DNA from: Diaporthe sp. PMI_573
Lineage: Eukaryota > Ascomycota > Sordariomycetes > Diaporthales > Diaporthaceae
Length of the DNA stretch: 64,000 nt
Direction: 5' to 3'
Assembly (NCBI GenBank): GCA_021399435.1
Contig: JAJTUP010000017.1
Span: forward strand, 62,001 to 126,000
Shown: piece by piece, positions 34,836 to 45,904 of the stretch
How the letters are laid out: each line of letters opens with the position of its first letter
Numbering within the stretch: position 1 is the stretch's first letter
Notes under the pieces: model-generated
Databases searched by the model: none
Told to the model about the DNA's origin: nothing
The model's input: only the letters and a program-made list of their open reading frames with translations
Translations under genes and position numbers: made by a program

Positions 34836-37750
34836 GGACATTGGCGATCCGGGATTGGCGTGTGCGTTTGTGACGTTCTTGACTGCGGCCTGGGTTTAAA
34901 ACGATAGAGGCGTTGTGGCAGTTCTTTTCGGGCGTTCCAACTCATGAAATGACGGAATGGCTAATGCTAAACACACACACACACAAACAACTTTGGTCTA
35001 TAACGACGACCCCAACTCGACCTGGAGCAGCGCCGCCAGAACACTCCCTTTTATTTTCCTGGCCTCATGCCGATATCTGTATTTTTTCCCCTTTTCTGAT
35101 TTTGTTGGCGCCACAAACAACACCACAGCAAGCAAGCACACATACGACTCATCGATATTTCACGCTCTGCACCAGACGCGATGATGACGCTTACGACACG
35201 CGGAAAGAAAAGCATTATTTCCGAACAGCTTTGTGTTAAAACGCCTACCACGATGGATGTACACGGTTGACGATTTATGGAATCTGCATGAGAGGCCGTT
35301 CTATCACCGCGACAGAGAGGAAAGAGCCTTGTCATCTGCATTTCCCGGCTGGCACCATGGCGAGGGTGGAGGGATACCGCGCCCCTGGTGGGGTTTGAGG
35401 TCATCCTCTTTTCGGAATTCCGACTCAACTGCCTTCCCGCGGAGCCAACCGCGACCATACCTTCCTTTCTCCTGCTTCTTCCATGCCTTGTGCAAGAAAA
35501 GCAGAGCTGCGACCCCGAGCTGAAGCGAACACAATCAATACTGGCAGGAACAGCCAACCAGCTCAGCAGTATACCTCGGGGCGACTTGCGACAACAGGCG
35601 CGCTTTCTACTTCCCACAGTCACACGCCCATTGATCTTGTTAATTGGGTCGACATGGACAAGGATCGCGTGCGCAATGTCCGGTCGAGCTCCAGGACCTC
35701 TGAAAAGATGGTCTGGGGAGGCTTTATCCACCACCACCACTTTGTCTTCGGTTGGCGGCTTCTTTTTTCCTTACCTTATTGTCTCAAATCGGCCTCCGGT
35801 GATGACTTAACGACATTCTTGATTCTCTTCAATGACACCGAAAAGCAGTGAGTTATTATTTCTGGGGAGTCAGAGCCCCAGAGGCGGACGCGCATGGGTG
35901 TGGCCAGCATGGGCTGAGAGGGGGGATGGTTGGGTTTGGAACGGTCATATACGGAAACAAACGTCCAACCACCACCACCCCTCGGGAAGATAAATTCCCA
36001 CAGTTTGCTTGTCTGGATAAGGGGGACATGTTGAGCTGGAAAGCTAGTTTCCGGCCTGGGGTTTTCTGGCACACCAATCTCATGTAACGAGCTTATGACG
36101 GGGAGTACTTGTCCAAATTTTTATTTTTTCACCTCGATTTTCCTTTTTATTTTTAACCTTTCTCTATGTTTTTGTGTGAACCACGGGAGAAGGTGGGGGA
36201 GGGAGGGAGGGAAAAGGGCCTGCGGGCCCTCTTTTTTCGATCTCTCTTTTCTTCTTCTTGGGGCTACCAAGTGACAAATACAAACAAGACCTAGACGATT
36301 TGAAAATTATCTAATGTCCCCGCTGTGTCTGCTGCCTTTTGTGAAGTGTGAAATGTGAAGTGTGAGATTTCCTACCAGGGAAGGAAGAGGGGTGGTTAGA
36401 ATAGAGGGTGTGAATAGTAGGCCAGTCCGAGCAGGTCTGTTCGTAGTGGAGTAGAGCGCGGCTGAGGTCGTGGCTGTTGCATTACATGACATGTCAGTGA
36501 TCCGGGGGCATTTGTGGTTACACGTTGCCCCAGACGTCGCATTCCAGCCTTGCAGCCCGACACACACGCGGGAATCCCCAGGGCGGGCGGACGGGTGGCG
36601 GGCCGTTGGCCTGCCATGTGCACTGGTGTCTCCATCTATCCTTTGTTTCTTTGTCCTGCCTGCCGTTCTAGAACGCACCGTCTATCCTGCATTCCAGAGT
36701 GGCGGGGCGAAATGGTGCTGCAATGCTGCTAGATAGGTTAGTCTCCACGTGGGAGGATCTGTGCAGTGTGTGATTTTCCATTCCATTTCCCGGTTTCTTT
36801 GTTGTGTCCGGGTAGACCATCCGAGCTGAAGGAGTAGTGTAATTCGGACCCCCTTTGTCTGAGGTTGGGCTTGGAGGGGTGTCGTGCGGGCGATCAGATT
36901 GGGTCTGGGGTATATGCTTTCTGTAGAGTGTTTCGAGATTGGGATTGAGTGTGTCTTGGGTTTTGTTCGTGCTGGTGCTCCGTTGGGGAAAAGGTTGGTT
37001 ATTTTTCAAACGTTGAATCTTTCTTTGTCTGATGTCTCGCCTGTCTGCCTGGGTTTTTTGATCAATCGCCTTGTATTATGTGACAGCGGATGACGGGCAG
37101 TCAGGCTGATGTGTGTGTGTTCCATTTCTTCTCATGTGTGTGCATGGGCATTTGTGTGTGCATGCATGCGTATATGCATGCGGGCAGCCGTCTGAGCAGT
37201 CAGCCTGGTCAAACCTGGTTATCATTATTGTATTGCATTGCATCATGTGTGTTGGATGCATGTCTCCCGACTGTCACTGTCGGGTTGGCAGGTTGGTTGG
37301 CTAATGCGTGATGCAGGGAGGACGGATAGCTTATGTACAATACGATAATTATATGTTGTGACGGCTCGTATGCCCCCAAAAATGATAGATAAGATGAGAC
37401 GAAGAAACAAACCAGATGGCATGAATGCACGTGCCACACTTCATTCCGTTGCCGTTGCCTGTCGCCTGTCGCCGTTGCAGTTGCAGTTGCGGTTGTGGCG
37501 CCAGCTGCAATGCATTGCTGCAGGCCTTCCTAGCGTTGCCGTGCCGATGCCTCTGTCTCCTTTGTTTTTCTTGGGATGACTCCCACTCCAAGTCAGCCAC
37601 TGCAGGGTAGTAGGCTGGCACGGCTGGGTGAGGAGAGGGGGGCGGGGAGGGAATAGGGGCCCCACCTGAATTTAAAGGCGCAACCACCAGAATGGGGGCC
37701 AAGCTTCCAGGGTTGTATGCTTGTTGTGTGCATGTTGTGTGTGCCTTGTT

Positions 37751-37772
37751 GTGTGTGTGTGTGTGTGTGTGT
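37751..37772. repeat. (GT)11 microsatellite
   Basis: Eleven perfect GT units. Confidence 0.9.
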
Positions 37773-38241
37773 TATGTGCGCCAGTCTGTGCCAGTCTGTG
37801 CCTGTGCCTGTGCCTGTGCCTTGCAGGTCTGTTCTGGTTTGCGCTACTGTACCTAAGGAAGACTGCAGTAATCACAAGTCGTAGGTAGAAAGGGCATCCA
37901 TCCGTCTTGTCTTGTCGCGTCAACGTCAAAGCGCAGCAGCCGTCGCCCGTCCACCGTCGCTTTCCCACTCCTGCTCCTGCACGCACTCACTCTCGGTCCT
38001 CCGCCCTGAGATCGTCCCAATATTACGTGCACATGCCCTCTCCGCCCGCCGTGTCCCTCCCTCACTCCTCTAATCTAATCTGGCGGACACCGCACTAATT
38101 ACCCATACCCATATCCACACCTTACATTGCGCCGTAGTCCACTCCTGCGCCGAGTTGCATCACCGACTACGACACTCCCCTATTATTGATTGCCGCAGTC
38201 CTGACAGGCAAGAGCCAACGGGACGAGATCCACGCGGAACA

Positions 38242-38262
38242 CGAGACGAGACGAGACGAGAC
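38242..38262. repeat. CGAGA pentamer repeat
   Basis: About four copies of CGAGA. Confidence 0.85.
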
Positions 38263-38465
38263 CGCGAGACACAGTCCAGACGGTCGAGATTCGAGCCCAC
38301 ATTTGACGACGACGTTCGACATCTGTCAAATCGAACTCGAACGATCCGATCCGACACGACGACATAACACAAAAACAAACCAAGGCAACACAACACAAAC
38401 ACAAACACACAAAACCCACCCTTTCCTCCTCCCTTGTGCAGCCAGTCCCAGCTGTGCGACCTCCG

Positions 38466-40874
38466 ATGGGATCTCCTCTCTCGCCAATGCACTACGCGGC
38501 ACCTAATGGTTCTGCCACGCACGTCGACGACATGGAAGACCAATTCGAAGACGCCCTCGAGTCCCATACCCACTCCTCCCCCTCCCAGCAGCGCCGCTCC
38601 ACCGGCGAGGACAGCCTGGAGGGTGCCAGCTCACCCTTCGTCGCCAGCGTCGACGAGCAGGGCAGCCAGTCCTCCAACCAGGAGAATGTCTCGCCCTCAA
38701 AGGACAAGCGCCGTTCCAGGATCATGTCCGGCTCCGAGATCTCGCCCCTCAAGATGCTGCAGCGCTCCAGCACTGACGGCCCAATACCAGAGGCAGACGA
38801 GAAGCTGGCCCCGCCGGCGCCAAAGAGCCCGCGAAAGTCCGTCTCTCCCATGCGCCGCTTCCCCGTCAAGATCAACAACTCTATAGACTCCACAACAAGA
38901 CCCCGACCGCAGTCCATGCATGCTGCACCGCGGGAGCGCCAGATGAGCTACTCCGAAGACCCATCGTCGCCCACCCCTCCTGCAGTGACAACATCAACCA
39001 CAACCACAAACGGTACCACTGAAGAGAGGGAGATCTCTCTCGAGGAGGCTATTGCACAAAACCCGGGCGTAAAACATGCAATCGAGATATTTGAGGACTC
39101 CATCAGTAGCATAGATGACGATGATGACGACGACAGCGGTCTCGACGGCGAAGGCGGTACCGTCAAGGGCCCTATGGATGCCCAGACACCCCCGAGCGAC
39201 AGCCAGGACGAGACTGCAGGCGACGAGACCATGATGAGCACCTTTAGCAACTTCTCTGCCATTCCCAACATGACAACCTTTGCCCGCCTGGGCGGCCGCA
39301 CGCCAACGCAGATAGCACGAGAAGACCCACGCCGCGAGTCCAACTCCACTAACCTGCTTGACTTTACCGACTCCCAGCGTTTCCCAGGCGGAGGCCGTAC
39401 CTCCCCCACAAAAAATCTGTCCATGGCAGACGCGAAAAAGACGCCCCAACGGCAAAACATCGCGAACCTGCTCGACTTCGACATCCCTCCAATGCCCACC
39501 CCACGCAGCCTCCCGAGCATCACCGCCCGTGAGCTCGAGAGCCTAAAGTCCAACTTCATGTCGGAGATCAGCGGCCTGAGGGCGACCCTGAGCGGCAAGG
39601 ATGCCGAGGTCATCTCGTTGAAGACAGCCCTGGGCTCGGCCGAGAAGCGGGCCGGCGAGACGATGGAGCACCTCCGCGAGGAGCGCAGCATGAGGGAGCA
39701 GTACAGCGAGGAGAAGGACATGTGGGAGAAGCGCGGCCGCGAGATGGAGACGGTGCTACGCCAGGTCAAGGAGGAGATCATGAAGACGAGCCGGGAACGC
39801 GAGGAGTTCGAGTCCAAGCTAGAGGAGTCCGAGGGCCGCCGTGAGGCCGCCGAGATGATGGCCCAGGAAGCAGAGGCCAGGATGGCTTCCATGCGAGCAC
39901 GCGAGGCCAGCGCCGAGGCGGCGGCATCTCCAGGAGGCGTTAGGAGCCCCGGCAGCCGCGCGACCCAACGCGAAATAGAGATCGCGGTGGAAAAGGTGGC
40001 TAGGGAACTCCACGCCGCGTACAAGAAAAAGCACGAGGACAAGGTTGCCGCGCTGAAGAAGACGTACGATGGCCGCTTGGACAAGAAGATTAGGGAGCTC
40101 GAGGGCCGCATCAGGGAGCTGAACAACGAGAACGAGGAGCTGAAGCTCGGCCGCGAAGCCACCATGACAAAGGTTGAATTTGAGAGGGCTGCCGTCGAGG
40201 AGGAGCGCAAGCAGCAGGCCATCAAGGACTCGGCCCAGATCAAGGAGCTGCAGGCCGAGGTGGAGAAGCTCGAGGCAGTGGTCCGCACCGTCCAGGACGA
40301 CAACGCCGACCTGAGGCAGCAGCTCGAGGGCGAGCGCGTCGAGAAGGGCGAGCTGGTCACCCTGGCCGAGGAGCTGATGCAGATGCAGGCCCAGCAGCAG
40401 AGCGCGGCCGCGCAGCAGCAACAGCAGATAGAGCAGCAGCTCCAGGAGAAGCACCGTCAGGAGCCGGCCCCACAACACCACGTCCCCGCCGTGACGCCCA
40501 AGCGCGCGCCGCAGCGGGCCTCGGCACCCCCGCCAGCGAGGAGCAACACGACCGGCGGCGGCTTCTCGCGGCCCTCGACCATGACGCCCAAGAAGGCCGG
40601 CGGCGCCAGCCCCAGCGGGATCCCCGGGACGACCAAGTCTGGCTACCGCAACAGCATGATCGGGCGGCCGGGTGGCCCGCCACCACTCTCCGGGCTCAAG
40701 CCCCCGGGGCAGAGCAAGATCGGCGGCGGCGGCGTCGTGGGCGTCGCGCCCGCGCACGGCAGGACGCAGAGCAACGTCAGCGGCATCGCGAGGCCCGGCA
40801 GCGGGTTGGCCAGGCCGGGGGGGCTGATGAGCTCCATCCAGCAGATGGGGAGCTACCGCGGGCGCGGGGAGTAG
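38466..40874 (+). CDS. Large coiled-coil protein, probably SnaD/Fin1-like spindle pole or kinetochore-associated protein
   Basis: A single exon of 802 aa. ATG 38466 (MGSPLSPMHYAA) is the first ATG; the open frame extends slightly upstream without one. Residues 1-270 are disordered and rich in SP/TP sites (SPSKDKRRSR, KSPRKSVSPMRRFPVKI), suggesting cyclin-dependent kinase targets. An acidic patch (IDDDDDDDSG) follows. Short motifs STFSNFSAIPNMTTFARLG, NLLDFTDSQRF and NLLDFDIPPMPTPRS precede about 300 residues of coiled coil (roughly 360-660). The tail is basic and rich in Pro/Gly/Ser/Arg (TPKRAPQ, TPKKAGG). This layout matches Ascomycota proteins annotated as spindle pole body-associated SnaD or Fin1-like. 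I recognise the pattern but not a catalytic domain, so the function is inferred. The antisense strand is also open over most of it, a composition artefact. Confidence 0.8.
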   Translation: MGSPLSPMHYAAPNGSATHVDDMEDQFEDALESHTHSSPSQQRRSTGEDSLEGASSPFVASVDEQGSQSSNQENVSPSKDKRRSRIMSGSEISPLKMLQRSSTDGPIPEADEKLAPPAPKSPRKSVSPMRRFPVKINNSIDSTTRPRPQSMHAAPRERQMSYSEDPSSPTPPAVTTSTTTTNGTTEEREISLEEAIAQNPGVKHAIEIFEDSISSIDDDDDDDSGLDGEGGTVKGPMDAQTPPSDSQDETAGDETMMSTFSNFSAIPNMTTFARLGGRTPTQIAREDPRRESNSTNLLDFTDSQRFPGGGRTSPTKNLSMADAKKTPQRQNIANLLDFDIPPMPTPRSLPSITARELESLKSNFMSEISGLRATLSGKDAEVISLKTALGSAEKRAGETMEHLREERSMREQYSEEKDMWEKRGREMETVLRQVKEEIMKTSREREEFESKLEESEGRREAAEMMAQEAEARMASMRAREASAEAAASPGGVRSPGSRATQREIEIAVEKVARELHAAYKKKHEDKVAALKKTYDGRLDKKIRELEGRIRELNNENEELKLGREATMTKVEFERAAVEEERKQQAIKDSAQIKELQAEVEKLEAVVRTVQDDNADLRQQLEGERVEKGELVTLAEELMQMQAQQQSAAAQQQQQIEQQLQEKHRQEPAPQHHVPAVTPKRAPQRASAPPPARSNTTGGGFSRPSTMTPKKAGGASPSGIPGTTKSGYRNSMIGRPGGPPPLSGLKPPGQSKIGGGGVVGVAPAHGRTQSNVSGIARPGSGLARPGGLMSSIQQMGSYRGRGE

Positions 40875-41655
40875 GGGGCTTCGCGCCGGCCTGCGTCTTG
40901 CAACCACTGATAATGGATCTGATGATGGGGAGGGGAGGGACAGAAAGGCTGTGTGTGGTGGCTATTTGATTGCTATGCAGCGGGTGCATGCGTGCGTGCT
41001 AAGGGGGCTTCCCATGGGACTGTGTCCTTTTCTTGGGGGCCCTGATGACTATGATTTGATGTCGTTATGAAAGGGAGAAAAAGAACGGATATGAACTTGT
41101 TGGCGTGGTGCGTGTGTTTCGGACACACACGACACACCATGTTATGTGCTGCGTGAGGGGAGAGAGGGAGGAGCGAGCGTGCGAGAGAGAGACAAGACAA
41201 GACCGGCCTGACAGGGCGGTCTCGAGTGAAACGGACAGACGAACCTTGGGTAGCACCCCTTCCTTGGTCACTCACTGGATGGACTGTACATAGAGATACT
41301 CGAGCGGGGCCCACCACCTCACCCCCGGCCCCCGTTGGGTCTCTTGTTGGAGTTTTCTGTTTTTTCTCACTATTTTTTTCGAAGCTTCTTCAGGATACCT
41401 ACATACCTTACCTACTTCTTACTCAACACACCCATTTACTTGTCACTGCTGCTTCTTGTGTGCTTTTCCCACTGCCACCAACCAGCCTTGCCCTGTGTTT
41501 TAAGTCGTGTATATCAATATGTGTATGTTGTCAGATGTACATATCGCACCCTTGGCGGGCGGATTCATGGTGGGTACTGTGATGGTTGGGATACGGGTTG
41601 GGTGGTGTCTGGTTTAACCTGGTCTGTTCCGGACTTGTGGTTTGGGCGTGTGGCT

Positions 41656-41679
41656 GCGTCGGCGTCGGCGTCGGCGTCG
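41656..41679. repeat. (GCGTCG)4 repeat
   Basis: Four perfect copies of GCGTCG. Confidence 0.85.
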
Positions 41680-42083
41680 ATGAGAGAGTGAGCCCTGTGG
41701 GCTTGCTTCACGTAGTGATTTGTGGTGGACGGTCGGAGATAATCATCAGGTGCCATGGGTAGCGGACAGAATCAAAGCGCATCAGTGTGGAGCAGCTTGT
41801 TCGCTGACCGTCAGCTGATTTTGCAGTTCGCGGATGTGATGACTGTTGTTTTTAAAGCGTCGGAGCCCCTCGGCGTGCTCGTGGTGTTTGGTCGGCTCTG
41901 CAGTGTGAGGCCCAAATCGCGCTGGACGTGGTACCGAGAATGTGTCTTCACATCATCTCGCCTGAGCCATATCAGTCTCGTTTCTTAAACGCGCGTGCTT
42001 CGTGTCCTGCAATGGCGTTGTGTCGGCCCGTTATTATCACGAGCTTTGCGCGGGGTGTTCGCTACACGGCCACGGCATCTATA

Positions 42084-42224
42084 GTGGACTGACCACCTGG
42101 GCAGTTCCCACTGCCCAACCCCTAGAGGATAACCTGCTATAGGATGACCTCCTGTAGTGAAACCTGGTGTGGGTGGGATAACCTCCTTTGGGTAACCGGT
42201 TACGAGGTCAGGAAGCCATAGGGG
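42084..42224. repeat. Cluster of inverted repeats and RGGATRACCT motifs, possible mobile-element remnant
   Basis: GTGGACTGACCAC (42084-42096) forms a short hairpin. TGGGCAGT-TCCC-ACTGCCCA (42098-42117) is a perfect 8-bp stem. GTAACCGGTTAC (42192-42203) is a perfect palindrome. RGGATRACCT occurs at 42126, 42141 and 42175. CCCCTA (42119) and TAGGGG (42219) face each other 106 bp apart. There is no ORF. It may be a degenerate MITE or transposon end, but I do not recognise the family. Confidence 0.35.
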
Positions 42225-42791
42225 CTCCATAATTACGTGTTTGGAATTTCTTGAACATGTAGCTGTGTTACAGTAATAATGTATGTGAAATAAAACAGCA
42301 TGAGAAGACTGGAAGCTGCCTATGCTGACAGGCGAAGGCAATTCGACACTGTGGTCCTGGGCGGTCTGTCTACCGCAACTAGATTCAGCGGAGAAAATCA
42401 GTGGCATGGGTATTCTACACGCCTGAGTGTAGTGTTGGTGATGGGCAACTTCGATTTCCTCTCGCATTTCTGTGAATATTGCAGGTATAATACGTGGTCA
42501 TATGCGCCAAGACTTAGGCAGTTGTTGTGTACTGCTCTTCGTGTTTGCCCTTCGGATACATTCATGCAAATGTACGGTGCCTGATACCACAGAATCCTGT
42601 CATCTCGACAGAGTCACTGAAGAGGGACGATGAGTAGCAAAATGATGTAAATTGAGAAATCATCGAAGCTTCCACTGCACTCTGATCAAGTGAAATCATG
42701 TTGTGACCCTTTTCAATGAATATGAGCCCGACAAGTTACCATCACTTCGGGCTCGTAGTGATGACCCCTTCCCAATCCTCATCCCTGCCGC

Positions 42792-45323
42792 CTATAATTT
42801 TGAACCTGGTCCCCAGCGCTCCAACTTCAAACCTGGGGTCCTGAGGACGCGGGGAGTGGTTTTCTCCCACTCCCTCAAGGACCCGGGAAACTTCCTGCTC
42901 AAGAGTACCATTGTCCACCGGCAGCCCCACGGAAAATGCTCCTCGCGATCGTGATGAATCAGCCACAGAGGTCTGTCTTTATTCGTGATGTCAATTACGA
43001 AAAACCCATCAATCGTTTCTGAAAGGAGAAGCCGGCCGAGAACAAATACCAATTCTGGTGCAACAGCACCGGCAACTCTGGGGAGCAGGAACGTTGTGTA
43101 AGAAATTCGGAGGGTGATATCTTGATCACGGGCTTCTAGCGACGGACTCGAGCGTTTGCCAGCGTAAGGCAGTTCGCGGAACCTGGCCAGGTGCCGCTCA
43201 GCGCTCGAAACTACTGTCCTGGGAAACCAATGAAAATGGAGGGGGTTGCGCACAAGAACTTTGCGCATAGAGGTAAGACCATCCTTGTCACGATCCTGAA
43301 TAGCCTCCATTTGGTGATCCCAGGCACGTCGGACCTGTTTCTGCTTGTCTTCTGCCACACAAAAGACAATTGCCATAAAGAGCACATCCTCGGTCTGGGC
43401 CGGAGGAAGAAGATCGAGGTCCAACGTCGAAAAGAACTCGGGGTAATAAGCCGCCCTTGATGCCGGTACGAGGTGAATGTTCTCCACATTGTCAATGCCT
43501 GTATGACTGACAGTGGCGAATCGTTGCTTTTCGAAGAAGTAGTTGCAAATGCGATCGAAGCCGGGCCTGTCAGCTTCAGCCGCGGGCGTCAGTCTGAGAA
43601 TGATCATGTCTTTGTCAAGGCCACGCGTCAGGTCTAAGTAGCGACATCTCACGTCCTCTGGCCTTGCATGGTTTGTAAGCCAATACTTGTCAGGCACCAA
43701 TGATTTCCAGTGTCCGCTAACGGTGTTCGGCGACTTGGCGACACTGACAAGTTGACCAACGACCGACAGAGCTTCATCGATGCCCAAACGCATACCGGTT
43801 GTGATCTTCCCTTTCACACGACGTGCGTCAATTTCTTCGGGGGCATGCGAATTGTCCTGGGGCTGGTTAGACGAAGACGTAGCAGGTATGACGCTACCTC
43901 CAGTACCAGGATTCACAGCCTGGATATGATTGGTGTCCTGCTTGGTAGTAGAGCAAGAACGTCGCTTCTGGGCGTATCCGTCCTCCGAGGAGACAAGAGT
44001 GTCAGTCTCGGCCTTTCGCTTCTTGCTGTTTGTTCCTTGATTTGATCTCGCAGTTTCCAAGTATGCGTGGCTAGGTATGGGCTGGGCGGGAAACGCCTGG
44101 TGGAATATTTTCGACAATTCCTCGGCTGCGATGCGGATCGGGTTCTTGGGAGCGTTCAATCGCCTGGAATCTGCAATTATGAGGTCGAAATCTTCCTTGA
44201 AAGAAGTGACCGAAGCGTAATCCCATTTGGCTAGTTTCTCTTTCATAGTGCCCAGGTTCATTGGCCCAACCTTCGCATCAAGGCTCGCGAGAGTCAGCGA
44301 GTCCATGACTTTGAGGAAATATTGGTTGTACTGCCAGTTCTTTATGTCCATGACTTCGGCCAAGATGCGTTGGCAGCTCAAAAAATCGGACTCTTTGTTG
44401 CTCATAGTGTTACTGACATGAGAATCAAGGCCCTGAGGCAGGGTGAGAGCGTCATTCGTTTCTGGCCCAGAGTCTCTCTTCTCCACACTTCCCTCTTCAA
44501 CCGGAGCAAGAGCAGAGGACACCGGTTGGGAGGACACCGGTTGGGTCATAATGGGTCGCTGTCCCGAGGAGGAGACCAAAGCAGCCATATCATCGTTGAT
44601 CTGTTGGAAGCGAGACTTGAAAGCCTGCAACTTGTCCTCAGCAGACGAAGCTCGCTTTGTGGTGGCTTGAAGATCAGCCTTAAAATCCACATTTTGCTGC
44701 TCGGCAGCCTTCAAGCGCTGTTGGGAATATTCCGATTCGCGTCTGATCAGCTCGAGCTCGGCCTCAAGGTGGATCTTGCGCTCTTTGACATCATCAAGCT
44801 CTTTCAAATGTTCTCTGTCTTTGTGCTCCGCGGTGGCGTAGTCTTTCTCAAGGACAGAAAATCGCTGTCTCGCAGCGTTCAAGTCTTGTTGAAGGCTTGC
44901 GGCCTGACGCTTCGCCTCCTCGAGCGCTCTCTTTGCCGTGTGGAGATCAGCCTTGGTCGATAGAAGTTCTACTGCCGCTTCGTTGTTCTTTGTGTTGGCT
45001 TCTCGTTTCTGAATCGAAAGCTCGCTTGCCAAAGTTGCGACACGCTGTTTCTTCTCTCGCAAGTCACGTTCGTTGTGCCTATTGCGCTTGTCGGATAGCT
45101 TCAATGCATCCTGGACATCGATAACGGACTGCTGGCTTTCTTTGAATGACGTTTTGAGAGTGCTGATGTGGGTTTCAAAGTCTTTGAAAAATGCAGTGCG
45201 AAACTTGTCGAGATCTGACTCGAATTTCCGATCCAGCTCGACCATCTTAGCCTTGGATCGCTCAAGCGGCGACTGCTGAGGAGTGTGAGGAGGTTTGTAT
45301 GTCATGAATACCCTACTTTCCAT
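42792..45323 (-). CDS. Coiled-coil / bromodomain / SPOC-domain protein
   Basis: A single exon of 843 aa starting at ATG 45323 (MESRVFMTYK); a second in-frame ATG is seven residues in. Residues about 25-255 form a long coiled coil (heptad-rich, e.g. LDRKFESDLDKF...ELELIRRESEYSQQRL). Residues about 310-420 resemble a bromodomain: ILAEVMD, NQYFLKVMD, PMNLGTMKEKLAKWDYASV, FKEDFDLIIADSRRLNAPKNPI. The Asn of RLN sits where bromodomains bind acetyl-lysine. Residues about 498-640 resemble SPOC: VKGKITTGMRL, WKSLVPDKYW, VRCRYLDLT, KDMIILRLTP, FDRICNYFFEKQRFATV. SPOC domains bind phosphorylated RNA polymerase II tails or co-repressors. The rest of the C-terminus is of unknown fold. The combination implies a chromatin- and transcription-coupled role, but the substrate is not known. 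PHD and TFIIS-like modules seen in Bye1/PHF3 relatives are absent. Confidence 0.75.
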   Translation of the reverse strand: MESRVFMTYKPPHTPQQSPLERSKAKMVELDRKFESDLDKFRTAFFKDFETHISTLKTSFKESQQSVIDVQDALKLSDKRNRHNERDLREKKQRVATLASELSIQKREANTKNNEAAVELLSTKADLHTAKRALEEAKRQAASLQQDLNAARQRFSVLEKDYATAEHKDREHLKELDDVKERKIHLEAELELIRRESEYSQQRLKAAEQQNVDFKADLQATTKRASSAEDKLQAFKSRFQQINDDMAALVSSSGQRPIMTQPVSSQPVSSALAPVEEGSVEKRDSGPETNDALTLPQGLDSHVSNTMSNKESDFLSCQRILAEVMDIKNWQYNQYFLKVMDSLTLASLDAKVGPMNLGTMKEKLAKWDYASVTSFKEDFDLIIADSRRLNAPKNPIRIAAEELSKIFHQAFPAQPIPSHAYLETARSNQGTNSKKRKAETDTLVSSEDGYAQKRRSCSTTKQDTNHIQAVNPGTGGSVIPATSSSNQPQDNSHAPEEIDARRVKGKITTGMRLGIDEALSVVGQLVSVAKSPNTVSGHWKSLVPDKYWLTNHARPEDVRCRYLDLTRGLDKDMIILRLTPAAEADRPGFDRICNYFFEKQRFATVSHTGIDNVENIHLVPASRAAYYPEFFSTLDLDLLPPAQTEDVLFMAIVFCVAEDKQKQVRRAWDHQMEAIQDRDKDGLTSMRKVLVRNPLHFHWFPRTVVSSAERHLARFRELPYAGKRSSPSLEARDQDITLRISYTTFLLPRVAGAVAPELVFVLGRLLLSETIDGFFVIDITNKDRPLWLIHHDREEHFPWGCRWTMVLLSRKFPGSLREWEKTTPRVLRTPGLKLERWGPGSKL

Positions 45324-45904
45324 CGTGTGATGACACCTGCAAGTAGACTAAATAGCTTTCATTTCTTCTTCCTTTCCAGATGTCGAGTCACTCGATTGAC
45401 GACGACCGAGCTGGAAGCAGAAGGGAGTCGATCCACTGCAGCTTTGAAGATTCGAGGTTTAATCACGAGGAAAGCTTCACTCTGGGGCGGGTTCTGGGTA
45501 CGGAAATTCGATCGAAAGTTGATCGCCGAATCCGAAGGTCGAAGTTTGAAGACTGCGAGGTAGCGCGGCGATAAGTTGTGAGGGGGGAGGGTGGAGAAAA
45601 AGGGCGAGAACAGAGACAGCAGCCTCACGACCGGCGTATTTTGCCACACGATCAGGCGGTCAAGCAGATGCCCATGGTTTGACAGCTGGTTGATAAGATT
45701 CAGAGAATGTCGAGAAGCTTCGACTTATTGATGATGAGTACACACAGGTGAAACTGAGTGTCCCCTCGAGGCGGGAGAATGTGGTGGAGTGTGAGGTTGG
45801 CAGAAGCTGAAACAGGTTGGCAGTTGTCAATGCGGGAAACCGCAAAGTTGAAGGAACTTTGGCGTTAATAAGGAGAGAGATACTGAAAAGTCCGATTGCA
45901 AGTC
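45324..45904. other. Intergenic region between two minus-strand genes
   Basis: 581 bp holding the promoter of the bromodomain gene and the 3' end of the CoA-ligase gene. No other feature was seen. Confidence 0.5.

Larger units (their letters stand above)
34836..38465. other. Intergenic region downstream of stuA
   Basis: About 3.6 kb. It holds the stuA 3' untranslated region (T-rich sequence at 36115-36175), a perfect (GT)11 at 37751-37772, and a CGAGA repeat at 38242-38262 in the presumed leader of the next gene. Just before ATG 38466 it becomes A/C-rich (about 38365-38420), as fungal leaders often do. No coding signal was seen. Confidence 0.5.
40875..42791. other. Intergenic region between two convergent genes
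   Basis: About 1.9 kb. It contains GCGTCG x4 at 41656-41679 and a cluster of hairpins and GGATAACC repeats at 42084-42224. No gene was recognised. The 3' ends of the SnaD-like and bromodomain genes fall here. Confidence 0.5.

Noticed and set aside
38948..40907. Long antisense open frames (470 and 362 codons)
   Set aside because: They mirror the GC-rich, codon-biased SnaD-like gene on the plus strand. Their Ser/Leu/Ala-rich translations are composition artefacts.
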